Assembly: GCF_016924655.1 (NCBI RefSeq) | Contig: NZ_JAFFJU010000002.1 | Location: 930,001-994,000 of the forward strand | From: Sphingomonas arenae | Lineage (GTDB): Bacteria; Pseudomonadota; Alphaproteobacteria; Sphingomonadales; Sphingomonadaceae | Reading direction: 5' to 3' | DNA length: 64,000 nucleotides | In this document: piece after piece, positions 28,073 to 37,752 of the stretch | Layout of the letters: each line of letters begins with the position of its first letter | Numbering within the stretch: the stretch's first letter is position 1 | Program-made: the position numbers and the translations under genes | Notes under the pieces: generated by a model | What the model saw: the letters and a program-made list of their open reading frames with translations, nothing else | The model's database searches: none | What the model was told of the DNA's origin: nothing

Positions 28073-30406
28073 ATGTACGAAGCCCCTGACCGGTACAAGA
28101 GGATGATCGCTGCTCGGCTTCCCGACGGTGATTCGCTGGCTCTTGCCAAGGACGCCGACAAGGCGAGCTCGCCCCTCAAGGACGTGCAACTCATCTCCCG
28201 GGGGCAACTTGCGCCCTTCTTCGCCGCGGCGAACGTCGTCGCGGCCCTCCTGTTCAGCGCGGCTCTGTGGGGTTCCGCTCAAACTCACTTGCTGATCGGC
28301 TGGACGGCCCTCATCGCGATGGTCAACTTCATCGCAATGCGCTGGGCGCAGAGCCAGGCCGTCAAGTGCGTCGGTCGCTCGGGACGCGCTGTGCCCCAGT
28401 GGATGATGGTCGGGGATGTGCTTGCGCGCGCCCTGCTCTGGCTCAGCCTGCCGGTGTACCTCTTCGATGGTTTGCAGCCTTCGGATCAGGTGGTCGCGGG
28501 CTCGGTGATCGCCGGGATCGGTGCGGCAGGCCTTGGCCTCGTGGTGGTCCCAGCTTGTGCCATCGCCTGGATGACCAGCTTCACGGTCGGCTTGTGCGCG
28601 TCGCTGCTGCTCGCCCGGACCAGCATTCCATTCCAGCACATGCTCTCGATCCTCTTCACCCTCGGCATGTCCACCGTGGGCGTCCTGACCGTCGCCCGCT
28701 GGGCCTTCAACCAGCTCAAGACCAGCGCCGACATGGGCTCCCAGAGCGAGAGCGCGTCGCTCCTGCTGCAGGAATATGAGCAGCGCGGCGTGGGCTGGCT
28801 GTGGCAGGTCGATGCGGAGAACCGCGTTGTCTATATCTCCAGCCGGATGAGCGCCCTGCTGGGCAAGCCGTCCAACCAGATCCTCGGGCATTCCTTGCCG
28901 TCCCTGCTCGGCGGAAATGCGGAGCTCGGCCGCGTCCTGCTCGAGAAGCAGCCGTTCAATTCCCTGGAGATGGAGCTGAAGACGGCTCGTGGCACCCGCT
29001 GGGTGTCCATGGCCGGCGACCCGATCATCGACACCGCCGGACGATTCGAGGGGTTCCGCGGCGTCGGGTCAGATATCACGGACGTTCGCCAGACCCAGGA
29101 GCGGCTGACTCACCTCGCCAATGTCGACGTGCTGTCGGGCCTGCCGAACCGCGGGCGAGTGCGGCAACTCCTCGGCGAGGCGCTGCGGACAGCCACTGTC
29201 AGCAATGTGCCTTGCGCGATCATGTTCCTCGACCTGGATGGCTTCAAGCCGGTCAACGACACGTTCGGCCATCCGAAGGGCGATGCCGTCCTCCAGGCGG
29301 TTGCCAAGCGCCTGTGCGACGAAGTGGGGCCGAATGGGCATGTCGGTCGACTCGGCGGCGACGAATTCGCGATCGTCATTCCCGACGCACAGAGCCGCAA
29401 CAAGGTCGAGCAGCTCGCCGACCGCATCATTATGGCGGTGGCCGAGCCGTACATGATCGATCAGATCGAGATCCGCATCGGCGTGTCGATCGGCTGCGCC
29501 TTTGGCCCGATCGATGGCGCCACCGTGGACGATCTCATCCTCAAGGCCGACCTGGCTCTGTACGAGGCGAAAGGCGCCGGCCGAGGCATTGCGCGCTATT
29601 TCTCGTCGGAACTGCAGTTCGAGCAGGAAGATCGCGTTCGACTGGAGTCGGACATCCGGCAGGCCATCGACCTCAAGCAGTTCCACCTTGCCTTCCAGCC
29701 GCTGGTCAACGCCAAGACCAAGAAGCTCGTCGGCTTCGAGGCGCTCCTCCGCTGGAACCACCCGCAACGTGGCTTCGTGCCACCGAATGTCTTCATCCCG
29801 GTTGCCGAAGAAACGGGCCTCATGGCCGCGCTCGGCGAATTCGTCATCGACGAAGCCTGCCGCGCGGCCGCGTCCTGGCCCGAGCCGATCACGGTCGCCC
29901 TGAACATCAGCCCGAAGCAGATCATTCTGCCGGCGCTGCCCAACATCGTCGCCCAGGCCCTTGCCCGCTATCGCCTGCCCGGCAACCGGATCGAGCTGGA
30001 AGTCACCGAAGGCGTCTTCCTCGACGACAGCAACCGCACCCTGGATGTGCTCGGTCGCCTTCGGGCGCTCGGCGTTGGCATCGCGCTCGACGACTTCGGC
30101 ACAGGCTATTCGTCGATCGGCTATCTCAACAAGGCCGTCTTCCATAAGCTGAAGATTGACGGCAGCTTCGTCCGCGAGGCCGGGAACAAGGCCGGCAACG
30201 TCGCCATCATCCAGTCAATCGTCCAGCTCGCCAAGAGCTTCCGCATGTCGGTTACCGCCGAGGGCGTGGAAACGGCCGAGGACTTCGAGCGCATGCGCGA
30301 CTTGGGCTGCGACACCATCCAGGGGTACCTGTTCGGCAAGCCCTTGAGCTACGATCGGGCGAACCAGATGGTCCTTGGGCTGGGCGCCAAGCGGATGGCC
30401 GGCTAA
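28073..30406 (+). CDS. Membrane GGDEF-EAL c-di-GMP enzyme with PAS domain
   Basis: A 777-residue protein. Six or so membrane segments (residues about 45-225) are followed by a PAS domain (WLWQVDAENRVVYIS), a GGDEF domain (RLGGDEF) and an EAL domain. GGDEF is intact, but the RxxD inhibitory site five residues before it is missing. EAL motifs look complete: EALLRW, NISPKQ, ELEVTEG, DDFGTGYSS, LKIDGSF, EGVET. It could both make and break c-di-GMP; which activity dominates is not visible. Its TAA overlaps the stop of the EF-hand gene. Confidence 0.93.
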   Translation: MYEAPDRYKRMIAARLPDGDSLALAKDADKASSPLKDVQLISRGQLAPFFAAANVVAALLFSAALWGSAQTHLLIGWTALIAMVNFIAMRWAQSQAVKCVGRSGRAVPQWMMVGDVLARALLWLSLPVYLFDGLQPSDQVVAGSVIAGIGAAGLGLVVVPACAIAWMTSFTVGLCASLLLARTSIPFQHMLSILFTLGMSTVGVLTVARWAFNQLKTSADMGSQSESASLLLQEYEQRGVGWLWQVDAENRVVYISSRMSALLGKPSNQILGHSLPSLLGGNAELGRVLLEKQPFNSLEMELKTARGTRWVSMAGDPIIDTAGRFEGFRGVGSDITDVRQTQERLTHLANVDVLSGLPNRGRVRQLLGEALRTATVSNVPCAIMFLDLDGFKPVNDTFGHPKGDAVLQAVAKRLCDEVGPNGHVGRLGGDEFAIVIPDAQSRNKVEQLADRIIMAVAEPYMIDQIEIRIGVSIGCAFGPIDGATVDDLILKADLALYEAKGAGRGIARYFSSELQFEQEDRVRLESDIRQAIDLKQFHLAFQPLVNAKTKKLVGFEALLRWNHPQRGFVPPNVFIPVAEETGLMAALGEFVIDEACRAAASWPEPITVALNISPKQIILPALPNIVAQALARYRLPGNRIELEVTEGVFLDDSNRTLDVLGRLRALGVGIALDDFGTGYSSIGYLNKAVFHKLKIDGSFVREAGNKAGNVAIIQSIVQLAKSFRMSVTAEGVETAEDFERMRDLGCDTIQGYLFGKPLSYDRANQMVLGLGAKRMAG

Positions 30407-30711
30407 GGGGCGCTGGCAGATTGTGCGGTGGCGCCGAAACGCGCCTCCACCCAGCTCCGAGCATCCTCGAACTCTCGAACCGTCACCCGCCCATCGCGGT
30501 CGGTGTCCGCCATTTCCTTGAAGGTTTTGACCGCCGGCTGCGCTTCATAGGAAGTGAGCCAGCCGTCGCGGTTGCGGTCGAAGGTCCGCACCGCCCAGGC
30601 ATTGAGCACCGCATCCCGCTCGAACAACTCAACGGCATGCGGGTTGAGGCTTGTCGGCTCCGCAGCAGGCGGCGCCTGTGCGGCAGCAGCGGCAAACAAC
30701 AAGAACAGCAT
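30403..30711 (-). CDS. Small secreted EF-hand protein
   Basis: A 102-residue protein with a short signal peptide (MLFLLFAAAAAQA). Two EF-hand calcium loops are clear: DRNRDGWLTSYE and DTDRDGRVTVREFE, each with the D-x-N/D-x-D-G pattern and a closing Glu. It should bind calcium in the periplasm. The upstream in-frame extension is rejected because the signal peptide starts at the chosen ATG. It may share a transcript with the hybrid kinase gene upstream, 67 bases away. Confidence 0.78.
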   Translation of the reverse strand: MLFLLFAAAAAQAPPAAEPTSLNPHAVELFERDAVLNAWAVRTFDRNRDGWLTSYEAQPAVKTFKEMADTDRDGRVTVREFEDARSWVEARFGATAQSASAP

Positions 30712-30778
30712 GGCGTCGGGTCTCCCGTCCAACGCCCCCACCTGACCCTTCAACGCGCGAACCTCAGCTAGGGATGCG

Positions 30779-33154
30779 TCAACCGGCGCGGGCCAAGGCT
30801 CCCCGGACCGCCGCGTCGAGCGCGTCTGCCCGGAACGGCTTGGCGAGCAGCGGAGCATCCGGCGCGGCTTTCTGGATGGCCTCCGTCTCGCTGTATCCGG
30901 ACACGAACAGAAGCGGCTGATCCGGGCGCTCCCGGCGGACCGCCCTGGCGACGTCCGCACCGCTCATCCCGGGCATGAGGAAATCGAGAACGATCACGTC
31001 CGGCTGTTCTTCGCGGAAGCTCTCCAGGCCCGAGGGACCATCTTCCGCCTCCCGGACCTTGTAACCGCGCTCCTCCAGGCTGTTGACGATGAACCCGCGA
31101 ACGATCGGGTCATCGTCGATCACCAGCACCCGCGCCGCGGCCTCGCGGTCCTGCATGGGCGAATCCGCTTCCGGTCCGCTTTCTTCGCCCGCGCTGTCTT
31201 GGGCTTGAGGGAAGTAAAGCCTGACGCGCGTGCCTTCTCCGACACGGCTTTCGATCCTCGCCGTGCCGCCCGATTGCCGGGCCACTCCATAGACCATGGA
31301 AAGGCCCAGACCGGTTCCTTTTCCAACATCCTTGGTCGTGAAGAAGGGATCGAACGCCCGCTGCAGCACTTCCGGCGACATGCCCGTTCCCGTGTCGCTG
31401 ATGCAGAGTTCCAGATACTCGCCATCCTGCAGCTCGGGATCGCCCGAAACCAGCTGCTTCTGAGTCTGGATCGTCAGCACGCCTCCCTCGGGCATGGCAT
31501 CGCGGGCGTTGATCGCGAGGTTGAGCACCGCGAGTTCCAGCTGCGTGGGATCGGCCAGGACAGGCACCCGATCCTGATCCAGCTCAATCCTCTTCTCGAT
31601 CCCCGGCCCAAGCACGTTCCTGAGCAGCGGGCGCATGTTGGTGATGAGCGGAGCCACGTACGTCGGCTTCACTTCGAGGCGCTGAACCCGACTGAACGCG
31701 AGCAGCTGCGCGGTCAGCCGAGCGCCCCGCTCCGCCGCTTCCAGCGCGTTCTGCGCGTAGAGCCGGAGCTTGGGATCCGTCTCTCGCTTGGCGATCAGGT
31801 CGAGGCCTCCAACAACCACCGTCAGGAGGTTGTTGAAGTCGTGGGCGATGCCCCCGGTAAGCTGTCCGAGCGCCTCCATCTTCTGGCTCTGACGGAGCTG
31901 CTCCTGCGCCCCGCGCAACTCGCTGACATCGCGGGCCTCGCCCACAAGGTAGACCGGCTTGCCGTCTTCCCCCAGCACCGGCTTCACGGACGCGAGATGG
32001 GTAACCGTCCGACCGCCGATGTGAATAACAAGTTCGCTCTCGGCGGTCTCGCCTCGCGCAGCTCGCTCGATCAGTTCGCGCATCTTCCGAGCCGCCTCAG
32101 GATCGTTCGTGACTGGCGGCAACTCCCAGGCCTTGCGGCCACGCACCTCGTCGGGACCGAGGTGGAGCAACTCGGACGCGGTCCGGTTCATCTCCAGATA
32201 CTCGCCCTCGGGGGTCATCAGCCCCATGAACTCCAGGGCCGTATCAAACACCGCTCGAAACCGCGCTTCGCTTGCGGATAGCTCCGCGGTACGCTCTTCG
32301 ACTAGGCGGCGAAGTTCGAGCTCCGCTTCCTTGCGAGCAGTGACGTCGAATGCGGCGCCGATGAAGCCGACGACCTCCCCATCGGGCCCCGATCGCGGGC
32401 TGGAGACCGAGCGGAGCCAGCGCCACTCGCCATCCGCTCTCCGGTATCGGGCTTCAAGCGTGAAGGGCTTTCCGGATGCTTCGCCGTCGACGCTCGCCTG
32501 CACCACGTGCGGGAAGTCGTCGGGATGTATCCACGCGCGCCAATCGTGCGTGTTCATGTCCTCGGCACGGATGCCGGCGAACTCGAGGTAAGCGTCGTTC
32601 ACGAACTCCCGTTTCCGATCGAGCCGGGTCACCCACATCATCACTGGAGCAGAATCGGCGATACGCCGGAAACGGGCCTCGGACTCGCGGAGCGCGCGTT
32701 CGGCAACCCGCTGCTCCGTCACGTCCTGGACGATGATGACGACGCCCTGCACCTCGCCCGTTTCGGCTGCCCGCTGCGGGATATACTCGGTCTGCACGGC
32801 CAGGCTGCCGCGAGTAGGGTGATCGAAGCTGGACGCGAACCACTGGCGCTCCCCGGCAAGCGCCGTCTGCATCATCGGCCTGCGCGCGGCATAAGCCTCT
32901 TCACCCAGCACGTCGCGCATGGTTCGGCCCAGAATCTCGCCCCGGGGTCGCTCGAAGAACGCGGCGAACGCCTTGTTGGCGAAGACATAGCGCTGCTCTC
33001 GATCGACATAGGCGATCAGCATCGGCAAGGCATCGGCAATGCCGAGCATCTGCTGAAAGTCGTAGGCGGCAGGGATTCGTCCGGTCCGCCCAGCAGCCGG
33101 CTTCCTCGCCTCGCGCCGGCCAGAGCTGGCGCCCTCCCCCTTCGCTTCGCTCAT
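30779..33154 (-). CDS. Hybrid PAS sensor histidine kinase with receiver
   Basis: A 791-residue cytosolic kinase without membrane segments. Three PAS domains (about residues 35-160, 160-290 and 295-410) precede the HisKA motif GGIAHDFNNLLTVV. The ATPase domain (SDTGTGMSPEVLQRAFDPFFTTK, GTGLGLSMVYG) comes next, then a C-terminal receiver with VIVLDFLMPGMSG. This layout is common in alphaproteobacterial stress and light/redox sensors. No LOV cysteine motif is obvious. No dedicated response regulator lies beside it, so its output may pass to distant phosphotransfer proteins. Confidence 0.92.
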   Translation of the reverse strand: MSEAKGEGASSGRREARKPAAGRTGRIPAAYDFQQMLGIADALPMLIAYVDREQRYVFANKAFAAFFERPRGEILGRTMRDVLGEEAYAARRPMMQTALAGERQWFASSFDHPTRGSLAVQTEYIPQRAAETGEVQGVVIIVQDVTEQRVAERALRESEARFRRIADSAPVMMWVTRLDRKREFVNDAYLEFAGIRAEDMNTHDWRAWIHPDDFPHVVQASVDGEASGKPFTLEARYRRADGEWRWLRSVSSPRSGPDGEVVGFIGAAFDVTARKEAELELRRLVEERTAELSASEARFRAVFDTALEFMGLMTPEGEYLEMNRTASELLHLGPDEVRGRKAWELPPVTNDPEAARKMRELIERAARGETAESELVIHIGGRTVTHLASVKPVLGEDGKPVYLVGEARDVSELRGAQEQLRQSQKMEALGQLTGGIAHDFNNLLTVVVGGLDLIAKRETDPKLRLYAQNALEAAERGARLTAQLLAFSRVQRLEVKPTYVAPLITNMRPLLRNVLGPGIEKRIELDQDRVPVLADPTQLELAVLNLAINARDAMPEGGVLTIQTQKQLVSGDPELQDGEYLELCISDTGTGMSPEVLQRAFDPFFTTKDVGKGTGLGLSMVYGVARQSGGTARIESRVGEGTRVRLYFPQAQDSAGEESGPEADSPMQDREAAARVLVIDDDPIVRGFIVNSLEERGYKVREAEDGPSGLESFREEQPDVIVLDFLMPGMSGADVARAVRRERPDQPLLFVSGYSETEAIQKAAPDAPLLAKPFRADALDAAVRGALARAG

Positions 33155-33223
33155 GGCGCCACGATAGACCCGTTCAAAGCCGATCGGCTAGCCTCAACAG
33201 CCGGGCAAGTTCCCGATATGCTG

Positions 33224-33487
33224 CTACTTCGGGTCGGCGCCTTCGGCCGTTGGCGGGACCGGGTCCACTTCCGCCGGCGGCTGCAATGGGGAGGGCTCGA
33301 TCACTGGCGGAAGCGGCGGTGCCTTCGGATCTTCGGCGACGCGATTTTCCGAACTCATGAGACCATCTCCCTGACGATTCGCGTTCCGCTCCTCCACCGG
33401 GACGGAGAAGCCGGTTCCGGTGCTCGCCTGGTTGCTGCACGCGCAAGACGCAAGCAGCAGCAGGCAAGCCGTCCCACGTCGCTTCAT
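33224..33487 (-). CDS. Proline-rich small lipoprotein
   Basis: An 87-residue protein starting MKRRGTACLLLL. The start at 33487 has AAAGGT upstream; a second ATG at 33502 is possible. The signal peptide ends LASCACSN, a lipobox-like site with two candidate cysteines. The mature part is disordered and rich in Pro and Glu. No domain was recognised. Confidence 0.6.
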   Translation of the reverse strand: MKRRGTACLLLLASCACSNQASTGTGFSVPVEERNANRQGDGLMSSENRVAEDPKAPPLPPVIEPSPLQPPAEVDPVPPTAEGADPK

Positions 33488-33793
33488 CTCATGACCTTTC
33501 ACTCAACTCGAACCGCGCGGTAACTCGCCTCACCGCATCCCCGAGAAACATGGCAAAAAGAGAGTTGACGATCATCTTTGCCCTTTATAGCCTGACGCTC
33601 TTGCTCGTAGAAGCCCTTGATTTCGTTTCGCAATTTTGGGTTCCGGTCCCTTCTGGACGAGACGAATTCATGACCTCTTCCGCTCGTGTCTGGACGTTTC
33701 CCGACGATCTTTTCGGGAGTGCTTTCCAAGTCTGAACAACGTCTCCGCGACGGTCAGAAAATACGCGCGTGTAAGCAGTAAAAGGGGTTTTTG
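33488..33793. other. AT-richer intergenic region upstream of the serralysin gene
   Basis: About 305 bases, less GC-rich than the surroundings. It holds a promoter match at 33565-33591 and a weak open frame at 33550-33735 that I do not accept as a gene. Confidence 0.45.
33565..33591 (+). promoter_or_regulatory. Possible promoter of the serralysin gene
   Basis: TTGACG, 15 bases, TATAGC. The spacing matches the other promoters of this window, but it would give a leader of about 195 bases. Confidence 0.35.
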
Positions 33794-35689
33794 ATGTTTG
33801 ACGAAGTCCTGAGTTCCGATCTCGACGTTCACCCGGATACGCTTGAAGCATCGCTCGACCCGCTGGCGGGCGGAAGCGCCTATGACAATCCGATCTGGAC
33901 CCCTGAACAAATCGCCGCCCATCTCAATCGCACGCAGACGGGGTGGGGCGTGGGCGTCAACGGCACGCCGGGCTCAGACGATGACCTAACCACGATCAAC
34001 TTCGGCTTCCACAACAGCCAGACCGACCTGTTCAACAACGGCTATGTCTACGAACTCGGCGGCCGCTACTCGGCCTTCAGCGAGTATTTCAACTTCGCGC
34101 CCTTCTCCTCCGATCAGCGGGCCGCAGCACGGGAAGCCATCGGCTACTGGGACGATGTGGTGGCCGTCTCCTTCGTGGAAACCAGTGCCGATGAAGGCGA
34201 CATCAACTTCGGCAATCTGGCGAACGCGCCGCAGACGCAGGCCTATGCGCGGCTTCCTGCCGACCTGGTTCTCAGCCCGGCCAACCCGCAGGCGATCCTC
34301 GACTATGTGAACCCGCAGGTCCGCGAGATCGGCGGCGACGTCTGGGTGTCGGCCAGCCAGCCGAGCAACTTTCAGTTCGACGAGGGCCTCTACGGCATGA
34401 ACACGCTGGTCCACGAGATCGGCCATGCCCTGGGCCTGTCGCATCCTGGCGCCTACAATTTCGGCCCCGGCTTCGCGGTGACCTACGCCAACGGCGCGGA
34501 ATATGCGCAGGACATCCGAAACTATACGATCATGTCTTACTGGAACCCGCGGGACGTCGGCATTCAGGACCATGATTATCGCCTCGGTACCATCACCTAC
34601 GGTGCCACGCCGATGATCCACGACATCTACGCCGCGCAGCAGATGTACGGCGCGGACATGACCACGCGGACGGGCAACACGACCTACGGCTTCAACGCCA
34701 CCGCCGATGTCGAGGGCCGCGACGCATTCGACTTCGAGCTCACCCCTGCCCCGGTCATGACCATCTGGGACGCCGGCGGCAACGACACGCTAGATGCCTC
34801 TGGCTATTCCACGAACCAGGTGATCGACCTGACGCCGGGTTCGCTCAGCAGCATCGGCGGAGTGACGCTGGCTGACGCGCCGTCTCTAGAAACGGTCAAT
34901 ACCAACCGTGCTCTTGCGGGTTACGCCCCGCTGACGGAGACCGCCTACAACAACCGCATGGCGGCGCTGGCCGCCAATCCGGACGCCGGGCTGCTCGTCG
35001 ACAATGTCGGCATCGCCTATGGCGCTTGGATCGAGAACGCCGTTGGTGGAAGCGGCAACGACCTGATCATCGGCAATTCGCTCAGCAACCGCCTTGTTGG
35101 CGGCGCCGGCAACGACGTGATCAGCGGCGGCGCGGGCGTCGATTACGCGACTGGTGGCACGGGTAGCGACACCTTCATCGCGGACATCAACGGTGCGCTG
35201 GTGCCCGCGCGGCGCGGTCCCTTGTCGCTGGACGTCGTCACGGACTTCGTGAGCGGCGTGGACAAGATCGACCTCAGCGCGATCGATGCCAACCTCGGCC
35301 GATCCGGGGACCAGGGCTTTGTCTTCCGCGGAAGCGCCAATACCCGCAATGCGGCCGACCTCACCTTCAAGGTGTTTGAGAGCATCCAGGGGGCGGAAAG
35401 CGCGCTCGGGATGGAGATCGATGGCATCAGCGGGCGGGGTGCGGCCGGTCCGGTGACCGTCGTGTTCGGCAATGTCGACGGCGGCGCGGCGGACTTCGCC
35501 ATCGCGCTGCTGAATACGCGCGGCGTTTCGGCGGGTGACTTCATCGACGTGGTAAATCCTGCCCTGCAGGCCAACACATCGACTGCGGCCAATAGCGCTT
35601 TCAGCCAGCCGGTGATCAGCGCAGCCCAGCTGGCCGAGGAGATGCGGACGGTGCTGGAAGGCACTCACTCGGACGGCTACCTCTTCTAA
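33794..35689 (+). CDS. Serralysin-like M10 metalloprotease with RTX repeats
   Basis: A 631-residue secreted protease. The ATG at 33794 follows AAAAGGGG. No N-terminal signal peptide is seen, as expected for type I secretion. The zinc site HEIGHALGLSHP (about residue 207) and the Met-turn TIMSYW are intact. After a linker come RTX calcium-binding nonapeptides (GGSGNDLIIGN, GGAGNDVISGGAGVDYATGGTGSDTF, about residues 417-460) and a serralysin-type C-terminal domain with the secretion signal. No type I secretion genes or inhibitor gene lie nearby. A terminator hairpin follows. Confidence 0.92.
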   Translation: MFDEVLSSDLDVHPDTLEASLDPLAGGSAYDNPIWTPEQIAAHLNRTQTGWGVGVNGTPGSDDDLTTINFGFHNSQTDLFNNGYVYELGGRYSAFSEYFNFAPFSSDQRAAAREAIGYWDDVVAVSFVETSADEGDINFGNLANAPQTQAYARLPADLVLSPANPQAILDYVNPQVREIGGDVWVSASQPSNFQFDEGLYGMNTLVHEIGHALGLSHPGAYNFGPGFAVTYANGAEYAQDIRNYTIMSYWNPRDVGIQDHDYRLGTITYGATPMIHDIYAAQQMYGADMTTRTGNTTYGFNATADVEGRDAFDFELTPAPVMTIWDAGGNDTLDASGYSTNQVIDLTPGSLSSIGGVTLADAPSLETVNTNRALAGYAPLTETAYNNRMAALAANPDAGLLVDNVGIAYGAWIENAVGGSGNDLIIGNSLSNRLVGGAGNDVISGGAGVDYATGGTGSDTFIADINGALVPARRGPLSLDVVTDFVSGVDKIDLSAIDANLGRSGDQGFVFRGSANTRNAADLTFKVFESIQGAESALGMEIDGISGRGAAGPVTVVFGNVDGGAADFAIALLNTRGVSAGDFIDVVNPALQANTSTAANSAFSQPVISAAQLAEEMRTVLEGTHSDGYLF

Positions 35690-35711
35690 GCGAAGCGTTT
35701 TCAACCAACAG

Positions 35712-35747
35712 AAAAGGGGCGCTCCGGACTTCCGGGGCGCCCCTTTT
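35712..35747. terminator. Bidirectional terminator, serralysin / lepA
   Basis: A perfect 11-bp stem AAAAGGGGCGC with GCGCCCCTTTT around a 14-base loop, between convergent stops. The A and T tails allow use from both sides. Confidence 0.85.
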
Positions 35748-35772
35748 CTATTCATGACGCCAAAGCGTCAGA

Positions 35773-37593
35773 TCAGCCTTCGTCGCCCATCCTCAACGCG
35801 GCGATGAACGCCTCCTGCGGGATGCTGACGTTGCCATACTCCCGCATCTTGGCCTTCCCCTTCTTCTGCTTCTCCAGCAGCTTCCGCTTGCGGGTCGCAT
35901 CGCCGCCATAGCACTTGGCCGTGACGTCCTTGCGCATTGCACTGATGGTCTCGCGAGCGATGACCTTGCCGCCGATCGCCGCCTGGATCGGGATCTTGAA
36001 CAGGTGCCTCGGGATGAGTTCCTTCAACCGCTCGACCATCCCGCGGCCCCGGACCTCGGCGGTCGCCCGGTGGACGATCATGCTCAGCGCATCGACTGGT
36101 TCCTCGTTCACCAGGATGCTCATCTTCACTAGGTCGCCCTCGCGCGTCCCGATCTGGTGATAGTCGAAGCTGGCGTACCCCTTCGACATGGACTTCAGCC
36201 GGTCATAGAAGTCGAACACCACCTCGTTCAGCGGCAGTTCGTAGGTCACCTGCGCCCGTCCGCCGACATAGGTCAGGTTCTTCTGGATGCCCCGGCGGTC
36301 CTGGCACAGCTTCAGGATGGGCCCGAGATATTCGTCGGGAACGTAGATCGTCGCCTCGATCCATGGCTCCTCGATGCTCTCGATCCGATTGGGATCGGGC
36401 ATGTCGGCCGGATTGTGCAGCTCGATCGTCTTCGCATCCTCGTTCTTCGAGTGCGACAGGCGCATCTTGTAGACCACCGATGGAGCGGTGGTGATGAGGT
36501 CGAGATCATACTCCCGCATCAGCCGCTCCTGGATGATCTCCAGGTGCAACAGGCCGAGGAACCCGCAGCGGAAGCCGAAGCCGAGCGCAGCGCTGCTTTC
36601 CGCCTCGAAGCTGAAGCTGGCGTCGTTGAGGCGAAGCTTGCTGATGCTCTCGCGCAATTTCTCGAAGTCGGCAGCGTCCACCGGGAACAGTCCGCAGAAC
36701 ACGACCGGCTGGACTTCCTTGAAGCCGGGCAATGCAGCCGCGGTCGGGCGCCTGGCATCGGTGATGGTGTCGCCGACGCGGGTCTGCGCGACTTCCTTGA
36801 TCTGCGCCGTGATGAAGCCGATCTCGCCTGGCCCAAGTTCCTGCAGCTGTTCGATCTTGGGGCGGAAGCATCCGACCCGATCTATCAGGTGCGTGGTGCC
36901 GGCGGCCATGAACTTGACCTGCTGGCCCTTCTTAAGGACGCCGTCCACGACGCGGACAAGGATGACCACGCCCAGGTAAGGGTCGTACCAGCTGTCGACC
37001 AGCATGGCCTTGAGCGGCGCATCGATGTCGCCCTTGGGCGGCGGGATTCGAGTGACGATGGCTTCAAGGACTTCGTCGATGCCGATGCCGGTCTTGGCGC
37101 TGGCCAGCACCGCTTCGGACGCGTCGAGGCCGATCACCTCCTCGATCTCGGCGCGGACGCGCTCGGGCTCCGCGGCGGGGAGGTCGACCTTGTTGATGAC
37201 CGGCACGATCTCATGGTCGTGCTCGATCGACTGATAGACGTTCGCGAGCGTCTGCGCTTCCACACCTTGCGCCGCATCCACGACCAGCAACGCGCCCTCG
37301 CAGGCCGCGAGGCTGCGTGAGACCTCATACGCGAAGTCGACGTGCCCCGGCGTGTCCATCAGGTTCAGCGTGTAGGTCTCGCCGTCCTTGGCCGTGTAGC
37401 TGAGGCGCACGGTCTGCGCCTTGATCGTGATTCCGCGCTCCTTCTCGATATCCATGTTGTCGAGCACCTGGCTCGACATCTCACGCTCGGTCAGACCCCC
37501 GGTGCGCTGGATCAGGCGGTCGGCGAGCGTCGACTTCCCATGGTCGATGTGGGCGATGATCGAGAAGTTGCGGATCATGGAGAGTGGGGTCAT
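35773..37593 (-). CDS. lepA: Elongation factor 4 (LepA)
   Basis: A 606-residue translational GTPase acting on ribosomes. GTPase motifs: G1 [10 protein letters not shown]2 ERGITI, G3 DTPGHVDF, G4 NKVD. The LepA-specific C-terminal domain ends with [20 protein letters not shown]. The start [17 protein letters not shown] fits the family. A promoter match lies at 37605-37631. Confidence 0.98.
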   Translation of the reverse strand: MTPLSMIRNFSIIAHIDHGKSTLADRLIQRTGGLTEREMSSQVLDNMDIEKERGITIKAQTVRLSYTAKDGETYTLNLMDTPGHVDFAYEVSRSLAACEGALLVVDAAQGVEAQTLANVYQSIEHDHEIVPVINKVDLPAAEPERVRAEIEEVIGLDASEAVLASAKTGIGIDEVLEAIVTRIPPPKGDIDAPLKAMLVDSWYDPYLGVVILVRVVDGVLKKGQQVKFMAAGTTHLIDRVGCFRPKIEQLQELGPGEIGFITAQIKEVAQTRVGDTITDARRPTAAALPGFKEVQPVVFCGLFPVDAADFEKLRESISKLRLNDASFSFEAESSAALGFGFRCGFLGLLHLEIIQERLMREYDLDLITTAPSVVYKMRLSHSKNEDAKTIELHNPADMPDPNRIESIEEPWIEATIYVPDEYLGPILKLCQDRRGIQKNLTYVGGRAQVTYELPLNEVVFDFYDRLKSMSKGYASFDYHQIGTREGDLVKMSILVNEEPVDALSMIVHRATAEVRGRGMVERLKELIPRHLFKIPIQAAIGGKVIARETISAMRKDVTAKCYGGDATRKRKLLEKQKKGKAKMREYGNVSIPQEAFIAALRMGDEG

Positions 37594-37604
37594 TGCGCGC
37601 GCCC

Positions 37605-37631
37605 GCTAGCAGAGCCGTGCCGCCCTGTCAT
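37605..37631 (-). promoter_or_regulatory. Possible promoter of lepA
   Basis: ATGACA, 15 bases, GCTAGC on the minus strand. The -10 box is about 11 bases from the start codon, so the leader would be very short. Confidence 0.35.
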
Positions 37632-37752
37632 GCGCGGCTGCTGGCGAGACTTGGCGGACGATGGTAAGAGCGCGCCAAGCCTCGGGGCGCGCGGGGGGTA
37701 TTTGCGCGTCACGGCGTATCGGCTGTTATTCACCACCACAGGGGGTCTCCAC

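Noticed and set aside
29069-30145. A 358-codon frame opposite the GGDEF-EAL gene.
   Set aside because: Antisense shadow; the sense gene has complete catalytic motifs on the other strand.
33550-33735. A 61-codon plus-strand frame with a hydrophobic start (MAKRELTII) upstream of the serralysin gene.
   Set aside because: It overlaps the best promoter match for the protease, has no strong ribosome site, and its second half has no protein-like pattern. Left out for lack of support.
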